From Solirubrobacter sp044865965 (lineage in GTDB: Bacteria > Actinomycetota > Thermoleophilia > Solirubrobacterales > Solirubrobacteraceae), in NCBI GenBank assembly GCA_044865965.1, contig JBIOTP010000044.1, positions 1 to 19,393 of the forward strand: a stretch of 19,393 nucleotides of DNA, written 5' to 3'. The notes under the pieces are model-generated. The model was not told where the DNA came from. It searched no databases and saw only the letters and a program-made list of their open reading frames with translations. A program made the translations under genes and the position numbers. Positions within the stretch are counted from its first letter, which is position 1, and each line of letters opens with the position of its first letter. This document shows positions 1-7,817 of this stretch, piece by piece.

Positions 1-1
1 G

Positions 2-48
2 GGGTGGCCTGCAAAGGTCCGAATAATTCGGACGTTCGCAGGCCACCC
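2..48. repeat. 47-bp nested inverted repeat (possible bidirectional terminator or protein-binding site)
   Basis: An 11-bp outer arm (GGGTGGCCTGC, 2-12) pairs exactly with 38-48. Inside it a 7-bp arm (GTCCGAA, 17-23) pairs exactly with 27-33 around a TAA loop. Both arm pairs are centred on base 25, so the whole element is symmetric, with only 4-base internal mismatched segments (13-16 and 34-37). No T-run follows on either strand, so a classical intrinsic terminator is not shown, though actinobacterial terminators often lack one. It lies 78 bp before the GTG of the first gene. It could end a transcript entering from the left, act in the 5' leader, or be a binding site. Confidence 0.7.
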
Positions 49-126
49 GCCGATCCGGGCTCCCTCCTTACTTGCCGCCGTTGACGTTCGCCGGCGCAAC
101 CGACCAGGCCGCTAGCCTCCTCCCGC

Positions 127-1476
127 GTGCGCCACAGGCTCCTGCTCGCCGCGATCCTCGCACTCTCCTTCGGCCTGAACGCGCACAACGCCGCCAACCC
201 CCGCTCCGCGTACCAGTCCGCGGACGAGCGCGCGTACGGGAAGCTCGCGATCGACATCGCCGAGCAGCACCACTACGGCAGCCCGTCGACGAACATGACG
301 GAGCCGCTGCACTGGCCGCCGGGCGCGCCGATGCTGTTCGCGATCGGCCACGACCTCTTCCCGTCGGCCGGCGACGCGACGACGTACGACATCCGCGCCG
401 CCTACTGGGAGCAGGCGCTCATCTCAACCGGCACGACGGCGCTCGCCGCTGTGCTCGTGTGGCTGCTGGCGGGGCCGTGGGCGGCGGTACTCGCCGCGGC
501 GCTGGTCGGCACGTACCCGCCGCTGCTGGGCGCCACCGGGGACCAGCTCTCGGAGCCGCTCGGCGCGTTCCTCCTGATCGCCGCGTTCACGGCGCTTGCC
601 TGGGGGGTGCGGCGCCGCGGCGCGCTGGGCTTCGCCCTCGCGGGCGCGCTGTTCGGGCTCACCGCGCTGACGCGCGCCGACCTGCTGGCGGTCCCGTTCC
701 TGATCGCCGTGCTCGGGGGCGGCGTGCTCGCCTGGCGGCGCGAGTGGCGGCGGCTGGCGCTGACCGTGGGGCTCGTGGCCGCCGGCGCGATCGTGGTGCT
801 GGCGCCGTGGACGATCTACGCCTCCGAGCGCGAGGGGGAGCTCGTGCCGGTCACGAAGGGCAGCGCCGCGGCGCTGTTCGTCGGCACCTACGTGCCCGGC
901 GGCGGCACGACGGTGGGCATGAAGTTCGCGCTGGAGCCGCAGCTGCGGCGCGCCCACCCGGAGCTGCGCAAGACCAAGACCTACAAGATCCCGGCCAACT
1001 ACGCGCTCGACATCTTCGCGGCGCGCCACCCCGACCTCCCCCGCGACCGCGCGCTGTCGCTCGAGGCGCGCAAGAACCTCGTCCACTACGCCACCCACGA
1101 GCCGTTCGCGTTCGCGAAGATGGCCTCCAACAAGGCCAAGCGGATGTGGTTCTTCTACTACCGCGGCGGCGGCGTGCACTACATCTCTACGTGGGTCCGC
1201 GGCTGGCACATCCTGCTCGTGCTGGGCAGCGTGGCCGGCCTGCTGGCCGGCCTCTGGCGGCGGCGCGATCCCGTGCTGGCGGGCGTCCTGGTGGCGGTTG
1301 CGTTCTCGACCGCCGTGCACATGCTGGTCGTCTCCCAGGCCCGCTACAACGTGCCGCTCATGCCGTCGCTGATCGCCGCCGGCGTGGCGGGCTGGTGGCT
1401 CGCCGCGGCCGGCCTTCAGCGGATCAGCTTGTCCAGGCGGATCGGCAGGTCGCGGATCCGGACGCCGGTCGCGTGA
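127..1476 (+). CDS. GT-C family membrane glycosyltransferase (GT39/PMT_2, ArnT-like)
   Basis: This 449-residue polytopic membrane protein probably transfers a sugar from a polyprenyl-phosphate donor on the outer face of the membrane. An N-terminal hydrophobic helix is followed by an external loop with the Asp-Glu pair (SADER, Asp33-Glu34) that serves as the catalytic/metal site in GT39/ArnT-type GT-C enzymes. About eight to ten further Ala/Leu/Val-rich segments follow, with a hydrophilic stretch near residues 240-350. The GTG at 127 is the first usable start because an in-frame TGA lies at 82-84. No Shine-Dalgarno is visible. The last 20 residues (basic, Arg/Ser-rich) are read antisense to the 3' end of the molybdopterin subunit gene, a 61-bp convergent overlap. 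Acceptor and sugar cannot be told from sequence. Confidence 0.82.
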   Translation: MRHRLLLAAILALSFGLNAHNAANPRSAYQSADERAYGKLAIDIAEQHHYGSPSTNMTEPLHWPPGAPMLFAIGHDLFPSAGDATTYDIRAAYWEQALISTGTTALAAVLVWLLAGPWAAVLAAALVGTYPPLLGATGDQLSEPLGAFLLIAAFTALAWGVRRRGALGFALAGALFGLTALTRADLLAVPFLIAVLGGGVLAWRREWRRLALTVGLVAAGAIVVLAPWTIYASEREGELVPVTKGSAAALFVGTYVPGGGTTVGMKFALEPQLRRAHPELRKTKTYKIPANYALDIFAARHPDLPRDRALSLEARKNLVHYATHEPFAFAKMASNKAKRMWFFYYRGGGVHYISTWVRGWHILLVLGSVAGLLAGLWRRRDPVLAGVLVAVAFSTAVHMLVVSQARYNVPLMPSLIAAGVAGWWLAAAGLQRISLSRRIGRSRIRTPVA

Positions 1477-3449
1477 TGCACCGCGTTGGCGACCGCGGCG
1501 GCGGTGCCGACGATGCCGATCTCGCCGAGGCCCTTGACGCCGAGCGGGTTGACGTCGTCGTCGCGCTCGTCGATGCAGACGGCCTCGATCGACTCGATGT
1601 CGGCGCAGGTCGCGATGTGGTAGGTCGCGAGGTCGTGGTTGGCGTAGTCGCCGAAGCGGGTGTCCAGCACGCTCTCCTCGTGCAGCGCCATCGAGATCCC
1701 CATCGTCATCCCGCCGATCAGCTGTGACCGCGCCGTCTTCGGGTTGACGATGCGGCCGGCGGCGAACACGCCAAGCGCGCGCGGCACGCGCACCTCGCCC
1801 GTGTCGGCGTCGACGGCCACCTCGACGAACTGGGCGCCGAACGCGTACCGCGCGAGCGCCGCGTCGGCCTTGACGTCCTCGGCGGTGTCCGCGACGACCT
1901 CGCGCGCGCCCGGCTGCTCGCGCAGCTCGCGGCATGCCTTCGCCACCGCCGCGCCCCACGACGCCGTGCCCATCGAGCCGCCCGCCCCCGGCGCCGGCGG
2001 GAAGAACGTGTCCCCGACCTGGACGCGCACGCGATCGACGGCCACGCCGAGCGCGTCGGCCGCGATCTGGGTGAGCGCGGTGCGCGCGCCGGTGCCGATG
2101 TCGGCGGCCGCGAGGCCGACGAGGTAGCTGCCGTCCGGCTCCAGGCGGGCCAGCGCCTGGGACGGCGCGCGGCGCGCGGGATAGATCGACGCGGCGACGC
2201 CCGTCCCGGTCAGCCGGCGGCCGTCGCGGCGCGGCTCGCGGCCGGGCCAGCCGAAGCGCTCGGCGCCCTCGCGCAGGCAGGCGACGAGGTTCCGGCTGCT
2301 GTAGGGACGGCCCGTCTCGGGATCGAGCTCCGGCTCGTTGCGAACCCGCAGCTCGACGGGGTCGAGCCCGCAGGCGAGCGCCAGCTCGTCCATCGCCGAC
2401 TCCAGGGCGAACATCCCGGGGCACTCGCCGGGCGCGCGCATGAACCCGGGCGTCGGCAGGTTGAGCCGTGCGAGCCGGTGCGTGGTGCGCCGGTGCGGCG
2501 CCGCGTACATCGTCCGCGTCGCCACCGCGGTCTGCTCGGCGAACTCGGAGATCGTCGAGGTCTGCTCGACCACCTCATGGGCGATCGCGGTGAGCCGCCC
2601 GTCGCGGCCGGCGCCCAGGCGCACGCGCTGGATCGTCGGCGTGCGGTAGCCGGGGAACGCGAACATCTGCTGCCGCGTGGCGACGGCCTTGACCGGCCGC
2701 TGCACCATCTGGGCGGCCATCGCGGCGAGGATGGCCTGCGGGCGCGCGAACAGCTTCGCCCCGAAGCCCCCGCCGACGTGCGGCGACACCACCCGCACGC
2801 GCCCCGGGTCGAGCCCGAACGCCTCCGCCACGGTTCGCCCGACTCGCGATGCGGCCTGGGTCGACTCGTACAGCGTCAGGCCGCCGTCCTCCCACACGGC
2901 GATCGTGGCGAACGGCTCCATCGGGTTGTTGTGGTGCGCCGGGGTCGCGTACGTGACGTCGAGCCGCACCTCCGCGCGCGGGAACTCGGCGTCGAAGCTC
3001 CCCTGCTCGGTGTCGGTCTCGTAGGCCGGCCCGACGTGGTGGGGCGGATAGAGGCCGGGATGGCCGGCGCGGAGGATCACGTCGTGGGGCGCCACGGCGT
3101 ACTCGATCCGCACCAGGCGCGCCGCCTCCCGCGCCGCCTCGAGCGTGTCCGCGACGACCGCGGCGGCGAACTGGCCGCGGTAGGCCACGCGGTCGGACTG
3201 GAAGAGCGCGATCTCGGCGTCGCCGGTGTCGCGCAGCTCGGGCGCGTTGCCGTGCCAGAGCAGCGCGCGCACGCCGGCGGGCGCCTCGACGGACCGCACG
3301 GCGCCCTTGGCGATCGTCGCCGGCACCGGGACGGCGTAGCCGACGTCGCCCGGCTCGTACTCGGCCGCGTACTTCGCCGCGCCGGTCACCTTCTCGCGGC
3401 CCTCGATCCGGTCGACCGGCGCCCCCACGGCGCCCGCGATCAGCGTCAT
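1416..3449 (-). CDS. PaoC-like molybdopterin-binding subunit of aldehyde oxidoreductase (xanthine dehydrogenase family)
   Basis: This is the catalytic large subunit of a molybdenum hydroxylase, which oxidises aldehydes or N-heterocycles with water as oxygen source. The 677-residue product has the N-terminal aldehyde-oxidase a/b-hammerhead region (about residues 13-125), then the Moco-binding region with GGGFGAK, MRAPGE and GGSMGTASWG. The C-terminal GVKGLGEIG motif carries the family's catalytic Glu (about residue 643). It most resembles the PaoC/YagR branch, in keeping with its partner subunits, but is somewhat shorter than E. coli PaoC (about 730 residues), with a compact stretch before AFGAQF. 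The ATG at 3449 overlaps the TGA of the FAD subunit gene by 4 bp, implying translational coupling. Longer upstream reading in this frame only shadows that gene. No maturation factor (XdhC/PaoD type) is present. The substrate is unknown. Confidence 0.9.
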   Translation of the reverse strand: MTLIAGAVGAPVDRIEGREKVTGAAKYAAEYEPGDVGYAVPVPATIAKGAVRSVEAPAGVRALLWHGNAPELRDTGDAEIALFQSDRVAYRGQFAAAVVADTLEAAREAARLVRIEYAVAPHDVILRAGHPGLYPPHHVGPAYETDTEQGSFDAEFPRAEVRLDVTYATPAHHNNPMEPFATIAVWEDGGLTLYESTQAASRVGRTVAEAFGLDPGRVRVVSPHVGGGFGAKLFARPQAILAAMAAQMVQRPVKAVATRQQMFAFPGYRTPTIQRVRLGAGRDGRLTAIAHEVVEQTSTISEFAEQTAVATRTMYAAPHRRTTHRLARLNLPTPGFMRAPGECPGMFALESAMDELALACGLDPVELRVRNEPELDPETGRPYSSRNLVACLREGAERFGWPGREPRRDGRRLTGTGVAASIYPARRAPSQALARLEPDGSYLVGLAAADIGTGARTALTQIAADALGVAVDRVRVQVGDTFFPPAPGAGGSMGTASWGAAVAKACRELREQPGAREVVADTAEDVKADAALARYAFGAQFVEVAVDADTGEVRVPRALGVFAAGRIVNPKTARSQLIGGMTMGISMALHEESVLDTRFGDYANHDLATYHIATCADIESIEAVCIDERDDDVNPLGVKGLGEIGIVGTAAAVANAVHHATGVRIRDLPIRLDKLIR

Positions 3450-4399
3450 GCCAGCTCCGCGAGCGTGCGGACGATCAGGTTGCGCGCGAGCGGCACCTTG
3501 TAGGCGTTGTCGCGCAGCGGCCGCGCCTCCGCGAGCTCCGCGTCGGCCGCCGCCGCGAAGCTCTCCTCGGTCGCGGGCGCGCCGCGCAGCGCCGCCTCCG
3601 CCGTACGGGCGCGCCAGGGCACGTGCGCGACGCCGCCGAGCGCCAGCCGCGCCTCGCGCACGACGCCCTCGGCGACGTCCAGCGCGGCCGCGAGCGACAC
3701 GACCGCGAACGAGAACGACGCGCGCTCGCGGACCTTCCGGTACGCGGCCGGCAGCCCGAGCGGCGGCAGCTCGACGGCCACGATGAGTCCGCGCGCGACC
3801 GTGTCGTGCTGCGGCTCGTCGCCGGGCAGGCGGTAGAAGCCGGTCACCGGGATCGCCGCGTCCGTGAGGTGCACGACCGCGTCGAGCGCGGCGAGCGCAA
3901 CCGCCATGTCGGAGGGGTGCGTCGCCACGCAGTGCTCGGAGTGGCCGAGGATCGCGAGGTTGCGGTGCTCGCCGTCGCGCGCCGGGCAGCCGGAGCCCGG
4001 GACGCGCTTGTTGCACGGCTTGGTGACGTCCTGGAAGTACACGCAGCGGGTGCGCTGCAGGAGGTTGCCGCCGACGGTCGCCAGGTTGCGCAGCTGCGCG
4101 GACGCGCCCGCCAGCACGGCCTCGGCGAGGATCGGGAACCGCGCCCGCACCAGCGCGTCGGCGGCCAGGTCGCTGTTGCGCACGGCGGCGCCGATCCGCA
4201 GCCCGCCGCCCGGCGTCTCCTCGATCGCGCCGTGCGGGAGGCCGGTCACGTCGACGAGCAGGTCGGGCGTCTCGACGCCGAGCCGCATGAGGTCGACGAG
4301 GTTCGTGCCGCCGCCGAGGAGCTTGGCGCCGGGGGAGGAGGCGAGCGCGGCGAGCGCGCCGGCGGCGTCGGCCGGACGCCCGTAGGCGAACGGCCTCAC
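3446..4399 (-). CDS. PaoB-like FAD-binding subunit with 4Fe-4S insertion (molybdenum hydroxylase medium subunit)
   Basis: The 317-residue medium subunit passes electrons from the iron-sulfur clusters to FAD. The FAD-binding (CO dehydrogenase flavoprotein type) fold shows LGGGTNLVDLM near residue 28 and ATVGGNLLQRTRC near 107-119. The segment from 119 to 157 holds four cysteines (119, 129, 138, 157) in the pattern RC-x9-C-NKR-PGSGC and HCVATHPSD. That is the signature of the extra 4Fe-4S cluster known from E. coli PaoB/YagS and 4-hydroxybenzoyl-CoA reductase-like flavoproteins, and it is absent from plain xanthine dehydrogenases. The CO dehydrogenase flavoprotein C-terminal domain follows (about 205-315). 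Length matches PaoB (318). The GTG start at 4399 overlaps the upstream TGA by 4 bp (GTGA), and the family's short N-terminus begins right there. Confidence 0.9.
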   Translation of the reverse strand: MRPFAYGRPADAAGALAALASSPGAKLLGGGTNLVDLMRLGVETPDLLVDVTGLPHGAIEETPGGGLRIGAAVRNSDLAADALVRARFPILAEAVLAGASAQLRNLATVGGNLLQRTRCVYFQDVTKPCNKRVPGSGCPARDGEHRNLAILGHSEHCVATHPSDMAVALAALDAVVHLTDAAIPVTGFYRLPGDEPQHDTVARGLIVAVELPPLGLPAAYRKVRERASFSFAVVSLAAALDVAEGVVREARLALGGVAHVPWRARTAEAALRGAPATEESFAAAADAELAEARPLRDNAYKVPLARNLIVRTLAELA

Positions 4400-4857
4400 G
4401 AGGCGACCTCCGCGATCGCCGCCACGATGTTCGCGTACGCGCCGCAGCGGCACAGGTTGCCGTTCATCCCCTCCCGGATCTCCGCCTCGCCGGGCCGGCT
4501 GCCGGCCTCGCGCAGCATCCCCACAGCCGAGCAGATCTGGCCGGGCGTGCAGTAGCCGCACTGGAACGCGTCGTGCTCGATGAAGGCGCGCTGCAGCGGG
4601 TGCAGCTCGCCGTCCTGCGCCAGTCCCTCGATCGTGACGACGTCGCTGCCCCGGTGGGCGACGGCGAGCGCGAGGCAGGCGTTCACGCGACGGCCGTCGA
4701 GCAGCACGGTGCACGCGCCGCACTGCCCGTGGTCGCAGCCCTTCTTGGCGCCGGTCAGGCCGAGGTGCTCGCGCAGCAGGTCGAGCAGCGACGTGCGCGT
4801 GTCCACCCGCAGCGTGTGCTCGGCGCCGTTGACGCGCAGCGAGATGTCCGCGTCCAT
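4396..4857 (-). CDS. 2Fe-2S subunit of PaoABC-like aldehyde oxidoreductase
   Basis: The 153-residue small subunit carries two 2Fe-2S clusters that relay electrons from Moco to the flavoprotein. The plant-ferredoxin-type domain has Cys41, Cys46, Cys49 and Cys61 (GCDHGQCGAC). The all-alpha second domain has Cys100, Cys103, Cys136 and Cys138 (QCGYCTPG and NLCRCGAY). All eight ligands are present. It starts with MDADISLRVNG and has no N-terminal extension, whereas E. coli PaoA carries a twin-arginine leader for periplasmic export. So this enzyme is probably cytoplasmic, unless exported by another partner. The ATG lies 8 bp after the flippase stop codon, with no obvious Shine-Dalgarno, and the gene ends in a 4-bp overlap with the FAD subunit gene. 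Confidence 0.92.
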   Translation of the reverse strand: MDADISLRVNGAEHTLRVDTRTSLLDLLREHLGLTGAKKGCDHGQCGACTVLLDGRRVNACLALAVAHRGSDVVTIEGLAQDGELHPLQRAFIEHDAFQCGYCTPGQICSAVGMLREAGSRPGEAEIREGMNGNLCRCGAYANIVAAIAEVAS

Positions 4858-4864
4858 GACGGCA

Positions 4865-6139
4865 TCATCGCGCAGCGGGACGGCGGTAGACGGCCGCCAG
4901 CAGCGCGCACAGCAGCGCCGCGGCGCCGAGGTAGCCGGCCTCGGCGCGGGCCAGCTCGTCGCCGACCAGCGGCGAGAGCATCCAGGCGACGAACACCGCG
5001 GCGCTGAACAGCCACGCGGCGGCGGCCGCGCCCGCGTGGTCGCGCGCCAGCGCCGCCTGGTTGAGCGTCCCCGCCGCGAGGTGGGCGCCCATGCCGAGCG
5101 CGACGGCGGCGAGCCCGAGGCGGCCGTAGGACGCGTTGTCGTCGAACAGCACGCCCATCAGTGACGGCCCGAGCACCAGCAGCCCGAGCGCGACCGTGCC
5201 GGCGAAGCCCGCGATCGCGAGCACGGTGACGCGGATCGCCCGCCGGAAGTCCGCGCCGCCGCTCGTGGCGTGCAGCCCCGCGAGGTGGGGGAGGAGCGAC
5301 CCCTGCACGGCCTGGAAGAGCTGCAGCGGCGCGCGCGCGATCAGCAGCGCGTTGAACACGTAGCCCGCCACCGCGGCGTTCGTCGCGGTGGCGTCGGACG
5401 CCAGCACGCCGGCGTTCAGCAGCGTCTGCTCGGCGAGCATGATCCCCAGCACGGCGACCGCGAAGCGCCCGCCGCGGGCCAGCCCGAGCTGCTCCTCGTC
5501 GGCCTCGGGTGGGGCGCTCTCGCGCGGCCGGCGCGCGAACGCCGCCGGCACGACGACGAGCGAGACGAACGGCGCCGCCGCCATCCCGAGCGCCACCACC
5601 GACTGCCCGGTGGCGATCCCGATCGCCACCGCGACCGCGACCAGCAGCCGCGACGTCGCCTCCATGAACACGAGCCCGCCGTAGAGCCCGAACCACTGGT
5701 GCCCGGCGAGCCAGCCGCGCGCGAAGTAGCTGGCGGCGTAGGCGAGCACGCCGGCGACCAGGACCCAGTAGAGCGCCGCGGAGCCGTCGAACAGCCCGTT
5801 CTCGATCCGGTCGTGGAACGCGAGCGCCACGACGAGGAACGCGACCGCGAAGCCCGCCTGGATCAGCATCGGCGTGCGCAGCGGGTGCCCGGTGTGCAGG
5901 CCGCGGGCGCGGCGCCCGGCGATCGTGCGCGACAGCAGCTGCTCGATCGGCCGGTAGATCACCGAGACGATCACGAACATCACCGACCACAGCAGCGAGA
6001 TGCCCTTGTAGTCGACGTCGTTGAGCGCGTAGGAGGCGACGGAGAAGTACGCGAACGTGACGACGCCGGTCGACGCGATGCCGACCGACAGCACGCGCGC
6101 GCCCCGGCCGTAGCCGGACCGCGCCGCCGTGGCGCTCAC
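4865..6139 (-). CDS. Polysaccharide flippase-like membrane protein (Wzx/MATE/MurJ-type)
   Basis: A 424-residue, almost wholly hydrophobic protein with roughly 12 predicted membrane helices. An early TM pair is followed by a short basic loop (RRARGLHTGHP, about residue 76), and a charged central loop (about 215-232, Arg/Glu/Pro-rich) divides it into two halves, as in the MOP superfamily of lipid-linked oligosaccharide flippases. The likely role is moving a lipid-linked glycan across the plasma membrane. It is encoded after a GT2 glycosyltransferase and a methyltransferase, which supports this. The GTG start at 6139 overlaps the methyltransferase TGA by 4 bp; upstream reading in this frame is only a shadow of that gene. 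Family-level confidence is good; the substrate is unknown. Confidence 0.78.
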   Translation of the reverse strand: MSATAARSGYGRGARVLSVGIASTGVVTFAYFSVASYALNDVDYKGISLLWSVMFVIVSVIYRPIEQLLSRTIAGRRARGLHTGHPLRTPMLIQAGFAVAFLVVALAFHDRIENGLFDGSAALYWVLVAGVLAYAASYFARGWLAGHQWFGLYGGLVFMEATSRLLVAVAVAIGIATGQSVVALGMAAAPFVSLVVVPAAFARRPRESAPPEADEEQLGLARGGRFAVAVLGIMLAEQTLLNAGVLASDATATNAAVAGYVFNALLIARAPLQLFQAVQGSLLPHLAGLHATSGGADFRRAIRVTVLAIAGFAGTVALGLLVLGPSLMGVLFDDNASYGRLGLAAVALGMGAHLAAGTLNQAALARDHAGAAAAAWLFSAAVFVAWMLSPLVGDELARAEAGYLGAAALLCALLAAVYRRPAAR

Positions 6140-6765
6140 GTGCGGACGAGCAGCATCGTCCACGGGAACGGCGAGCGGACCTCCTCGACGCTGCCGTGGC
6201 GCGAGAGCAGCTCCACGAAGCCCCGGCGCGACCAGTGGTTGAGGTGGCCGGGGGTGTTCCCGAAGTCCTTCAGATACGCGCCGCGGGCCATGTTGAGCGC
6301 CCGCCACAGCGGCTCCCGCGGCACCGACACCAGCAGGTGGCCGCCGCGCGCCACGCGCGCCATCTCCGCGACGGTGCGCTCGGCGTCCGGCACGTGCTCG
6401 AGCACCTCGATCGCCGACGCGAGCTCGAACTCGCCGTCCGCGAACGGCAGCCGCTCGGCCTTCATCACGCGGTACTCGAGGTTCGGCTCGCGGCGGCGGG
6501 CCCATTCGGCCTGCAGCCCGGGATCCTCGAGGTCGATGCCGACGACGCGACCGTCGCGCAGCCGCTGCGCCCACTTCTGCGTCAGCACGCCCTCGCCGCA
6601 GCCGACGTCGAGGATCGAGCGCGGCGCGGCCTTCGTCCACAGCTCGTTCAGCGTGCGCTCGAAGCCGGCCATCAGCCGCTTCACGACCGGGTTGGCGGAG
6701 CCGTACTTGTCGTACGTGTTGCCGGTGACCGTGCCCTCGGCGTCGCGCGTGACCGTCGTGCTCAC
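6136..6765 (-). CDS. Class I SAM-dependent methyltransferase
   Basis: A 209-residue Rossmann-fold methyltransferase. Motif I (ILDVGCGEG, residues 51-59) binds S-adenosylmethionine, an acidic residue ends strand 2 (VVGIDLED), and post-motifs follow (LPFADGEFELASAIEVLEHV and GGHLLVSVPRE), as in the UbiE/Methyltransf_11-type group. The N-terminus has NTYDKYGSANP before the fold. The C-terminal part carries GHLNHWSRRGFVELL, common in methyltransferases of surface-glycan clusters. It sits between a GT2 gene and a flippase gene with 4-bp GTGA overlaps on both sides, so it probably modifies a sugar or the lipid-linked intermediate. Start is GTG at 6765, fixed by the overlap with the GT2 stop. The real acceptor cannot be deduced. 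Confidence 0.85.
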   Translation of the reverse strand: MSTTVTRDAEGTVTGNTYDKYGSANPVVKRLMAGFERTLNELWTKAAPRSILDVGCGEGVLTQKWAQRLRDGRVVGIDLEDPGLQAEWARRREPNLEYRVMKAERLPFADGEFELASAIEVLEHVPDAERTVAEMARVARGGHLLVSVPREPLWRALNMARGAYLKDFGNTPGHLNHWSRRGFVELLSRHGSVEEVRSPFPWTMLLVRT

Positions 6766-7817
6766 AGATTCACCGCCTCGCGCTCCTCGGTCTTGCCCTT
6801 CGCCCCGGCGCGGGCGCCGGTCGTCGGCTCCTGGCCGGTGGAAAGCGTGCCGGGCTCGTAGTGCGATGGCGGCACGCCGAGCTCCAGCTCGATCCGCCGC
6901 ACGCGTTCGAAGATCCGCTGCATCGTGATCCGCTGGCCGGAGAGCAGGTCGCCCAGCACGCCGAGCGCGGCGAGCACCATCGCGGCGTTGAACAGCACCG
7001 CGCCGAGGATCAGCGACTGCACGTGGCCGGCGCCGTCGCCCTGCACCCACGCGACCAGGAAGCGCGTCCACACGGCGATCGCCGCGAACCCCACGATCAG
7101 CGCCGCGGTCATGAACACCCGCAGCGGCTCGTACATCGCGTAGATGCGGAAGATCGACACGCCGTTGCGCCGGATGTACGTCCACATCGACGGGAACAGG
7201 CGCGACTCGCGCGTCTTCGGGTTGGTCCGGATCGGCACGTGGTCGATCGCGACCGTCATCTTCCCGGCCTGGATGATCGTCTCCAGCGTGTAGGTGAACT
7301 TGGAGACGACCTGCAGCGCCAGCGCCGCCTCGCGGTTGTAGGCGCGGAAGCCGGACGTGGTGTCCGGCACGCTGGTCTGCGACGCCTGCCGCACCACCCA
7401 CGAGCCGAGCCGCTGCAGCGACTTCTTCAGCGGCGAGAAGTGGTCGATCGTCTTGACCTGGCGGTCGCCCACCACCATGTCGGCGTTGCCGGCGAGGATC
7501 GGCTCGGTCAGCTTCGAGATGTCGGCGGCGTAGTACTGGTTGTCGGCATCGGTGTTGACGATCACGTCGGCGCCGAGCTTCAGGCACGCGTCGAGCCCGG
7601 CCTGGAAGCCGGACGCGAGGCCCTTGTTGTTGGTCAGGCGAACGATGTGATCGACGCCGTGCTCGCGGGCGACGTCGACCGTGCGATCGGTCGATCCGTC
7701 GTCGATCACGAGCCACTCCACGACGTCGAAGCCGGGTACCTCGCGGGGGAGCTCGCGCAGCGTGACGGGGAGCGTCGCCTCCTCGTCCAGGCAGGGGATC
7801 TGGATGATGAGCTTCAT
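6762..7817 (-). CDS. GT2 family glycosyltransferase with C-terminal membrane anchor (polyprenyl-phosphate sugar synthase-like)
   Basis: A 351-residue inverting GT-A enzyme. The nucleotide-sugar site shows IPCLDEE (7-13), IDDGSTDRT (Asp39-Asp40) and the metal-binding Asp-x-Asp within NTDADNQYY (Asp90-Asp92). Residues about 225-245 and 258-285 form two membrane helices, followed by a charged, probably cytoplasmic tail. This matches dolichyl-phosphate-mannose-synthase-like enzymes that load a sugar on a lipid phosphate carrier. Its product could feed the three GT-C-type proteins in this window; that is an inference. The ATG at 7817 gives the normal family N-terminus (MKLIIQIP). No clear Shine-Dalgarno precedes it. 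It is the first gene of the six-gene minus-strand unit. Confidence 0.87.
   Translation of the reverse strand: MKLIIQIPCLDEEATLPVTLRELPREVPGFDVVEWLVIDDGSTDRTVDVAREHGVDHIVRLTNNKGLASGFQAGLDACLKLGADVIVNTDADNQYYAADISKLTEPILAGNADMVVGDRQVKTIDHFSPLKKSLQRLGSWVVRQASQTSVPDTTSGFRAYNREAALALQVVSKFTYTLETIIQAGKMTVAIDHVPIRTNPKTRESRLFPSMWTYIRRNGVSIFRIYAMYEPLRVFMTAALIVGFAAIAVWTRFLVAWVQGDGAGHVQSLILGAVLFNAAMVLAALGVLGDLLSGQRITMQRIFERVRRIELELGVPPSHYEPGTLSTGQEPTTGARAGAKGKTEEREAVNL

Noticed and set aside
81..118. TTGACG (81-86) and TAGCCT (113-118) as a promoter for the first gene
   Set aside because: The spacer is 26 bp, far over the usual 16-19, and the -10 match is poor.
68..130. Minus-strand peptide ending at a TAA (68-70), which could be the end of a small gene
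   Set aside because: Read upstream it enters the first gene antisense, without a credible start or recognisable domain.
112..351. Minus-strand open frame opposite the start of the first glycosyltransferase gene
   Set aside because: Arg/Val/Gly-rich composition of a shadow frame in GC-rich DNA; the plus-strand frame has membrane helices and the Asp-Glu motif.
424..2424. Very long minus-strand frame of 666 codons
   Set aside because: Its left part is antisense to the GT-C gene and its right part is a frame-shifted shadow of the molybdopterin subunit; no motif is conserved in it.
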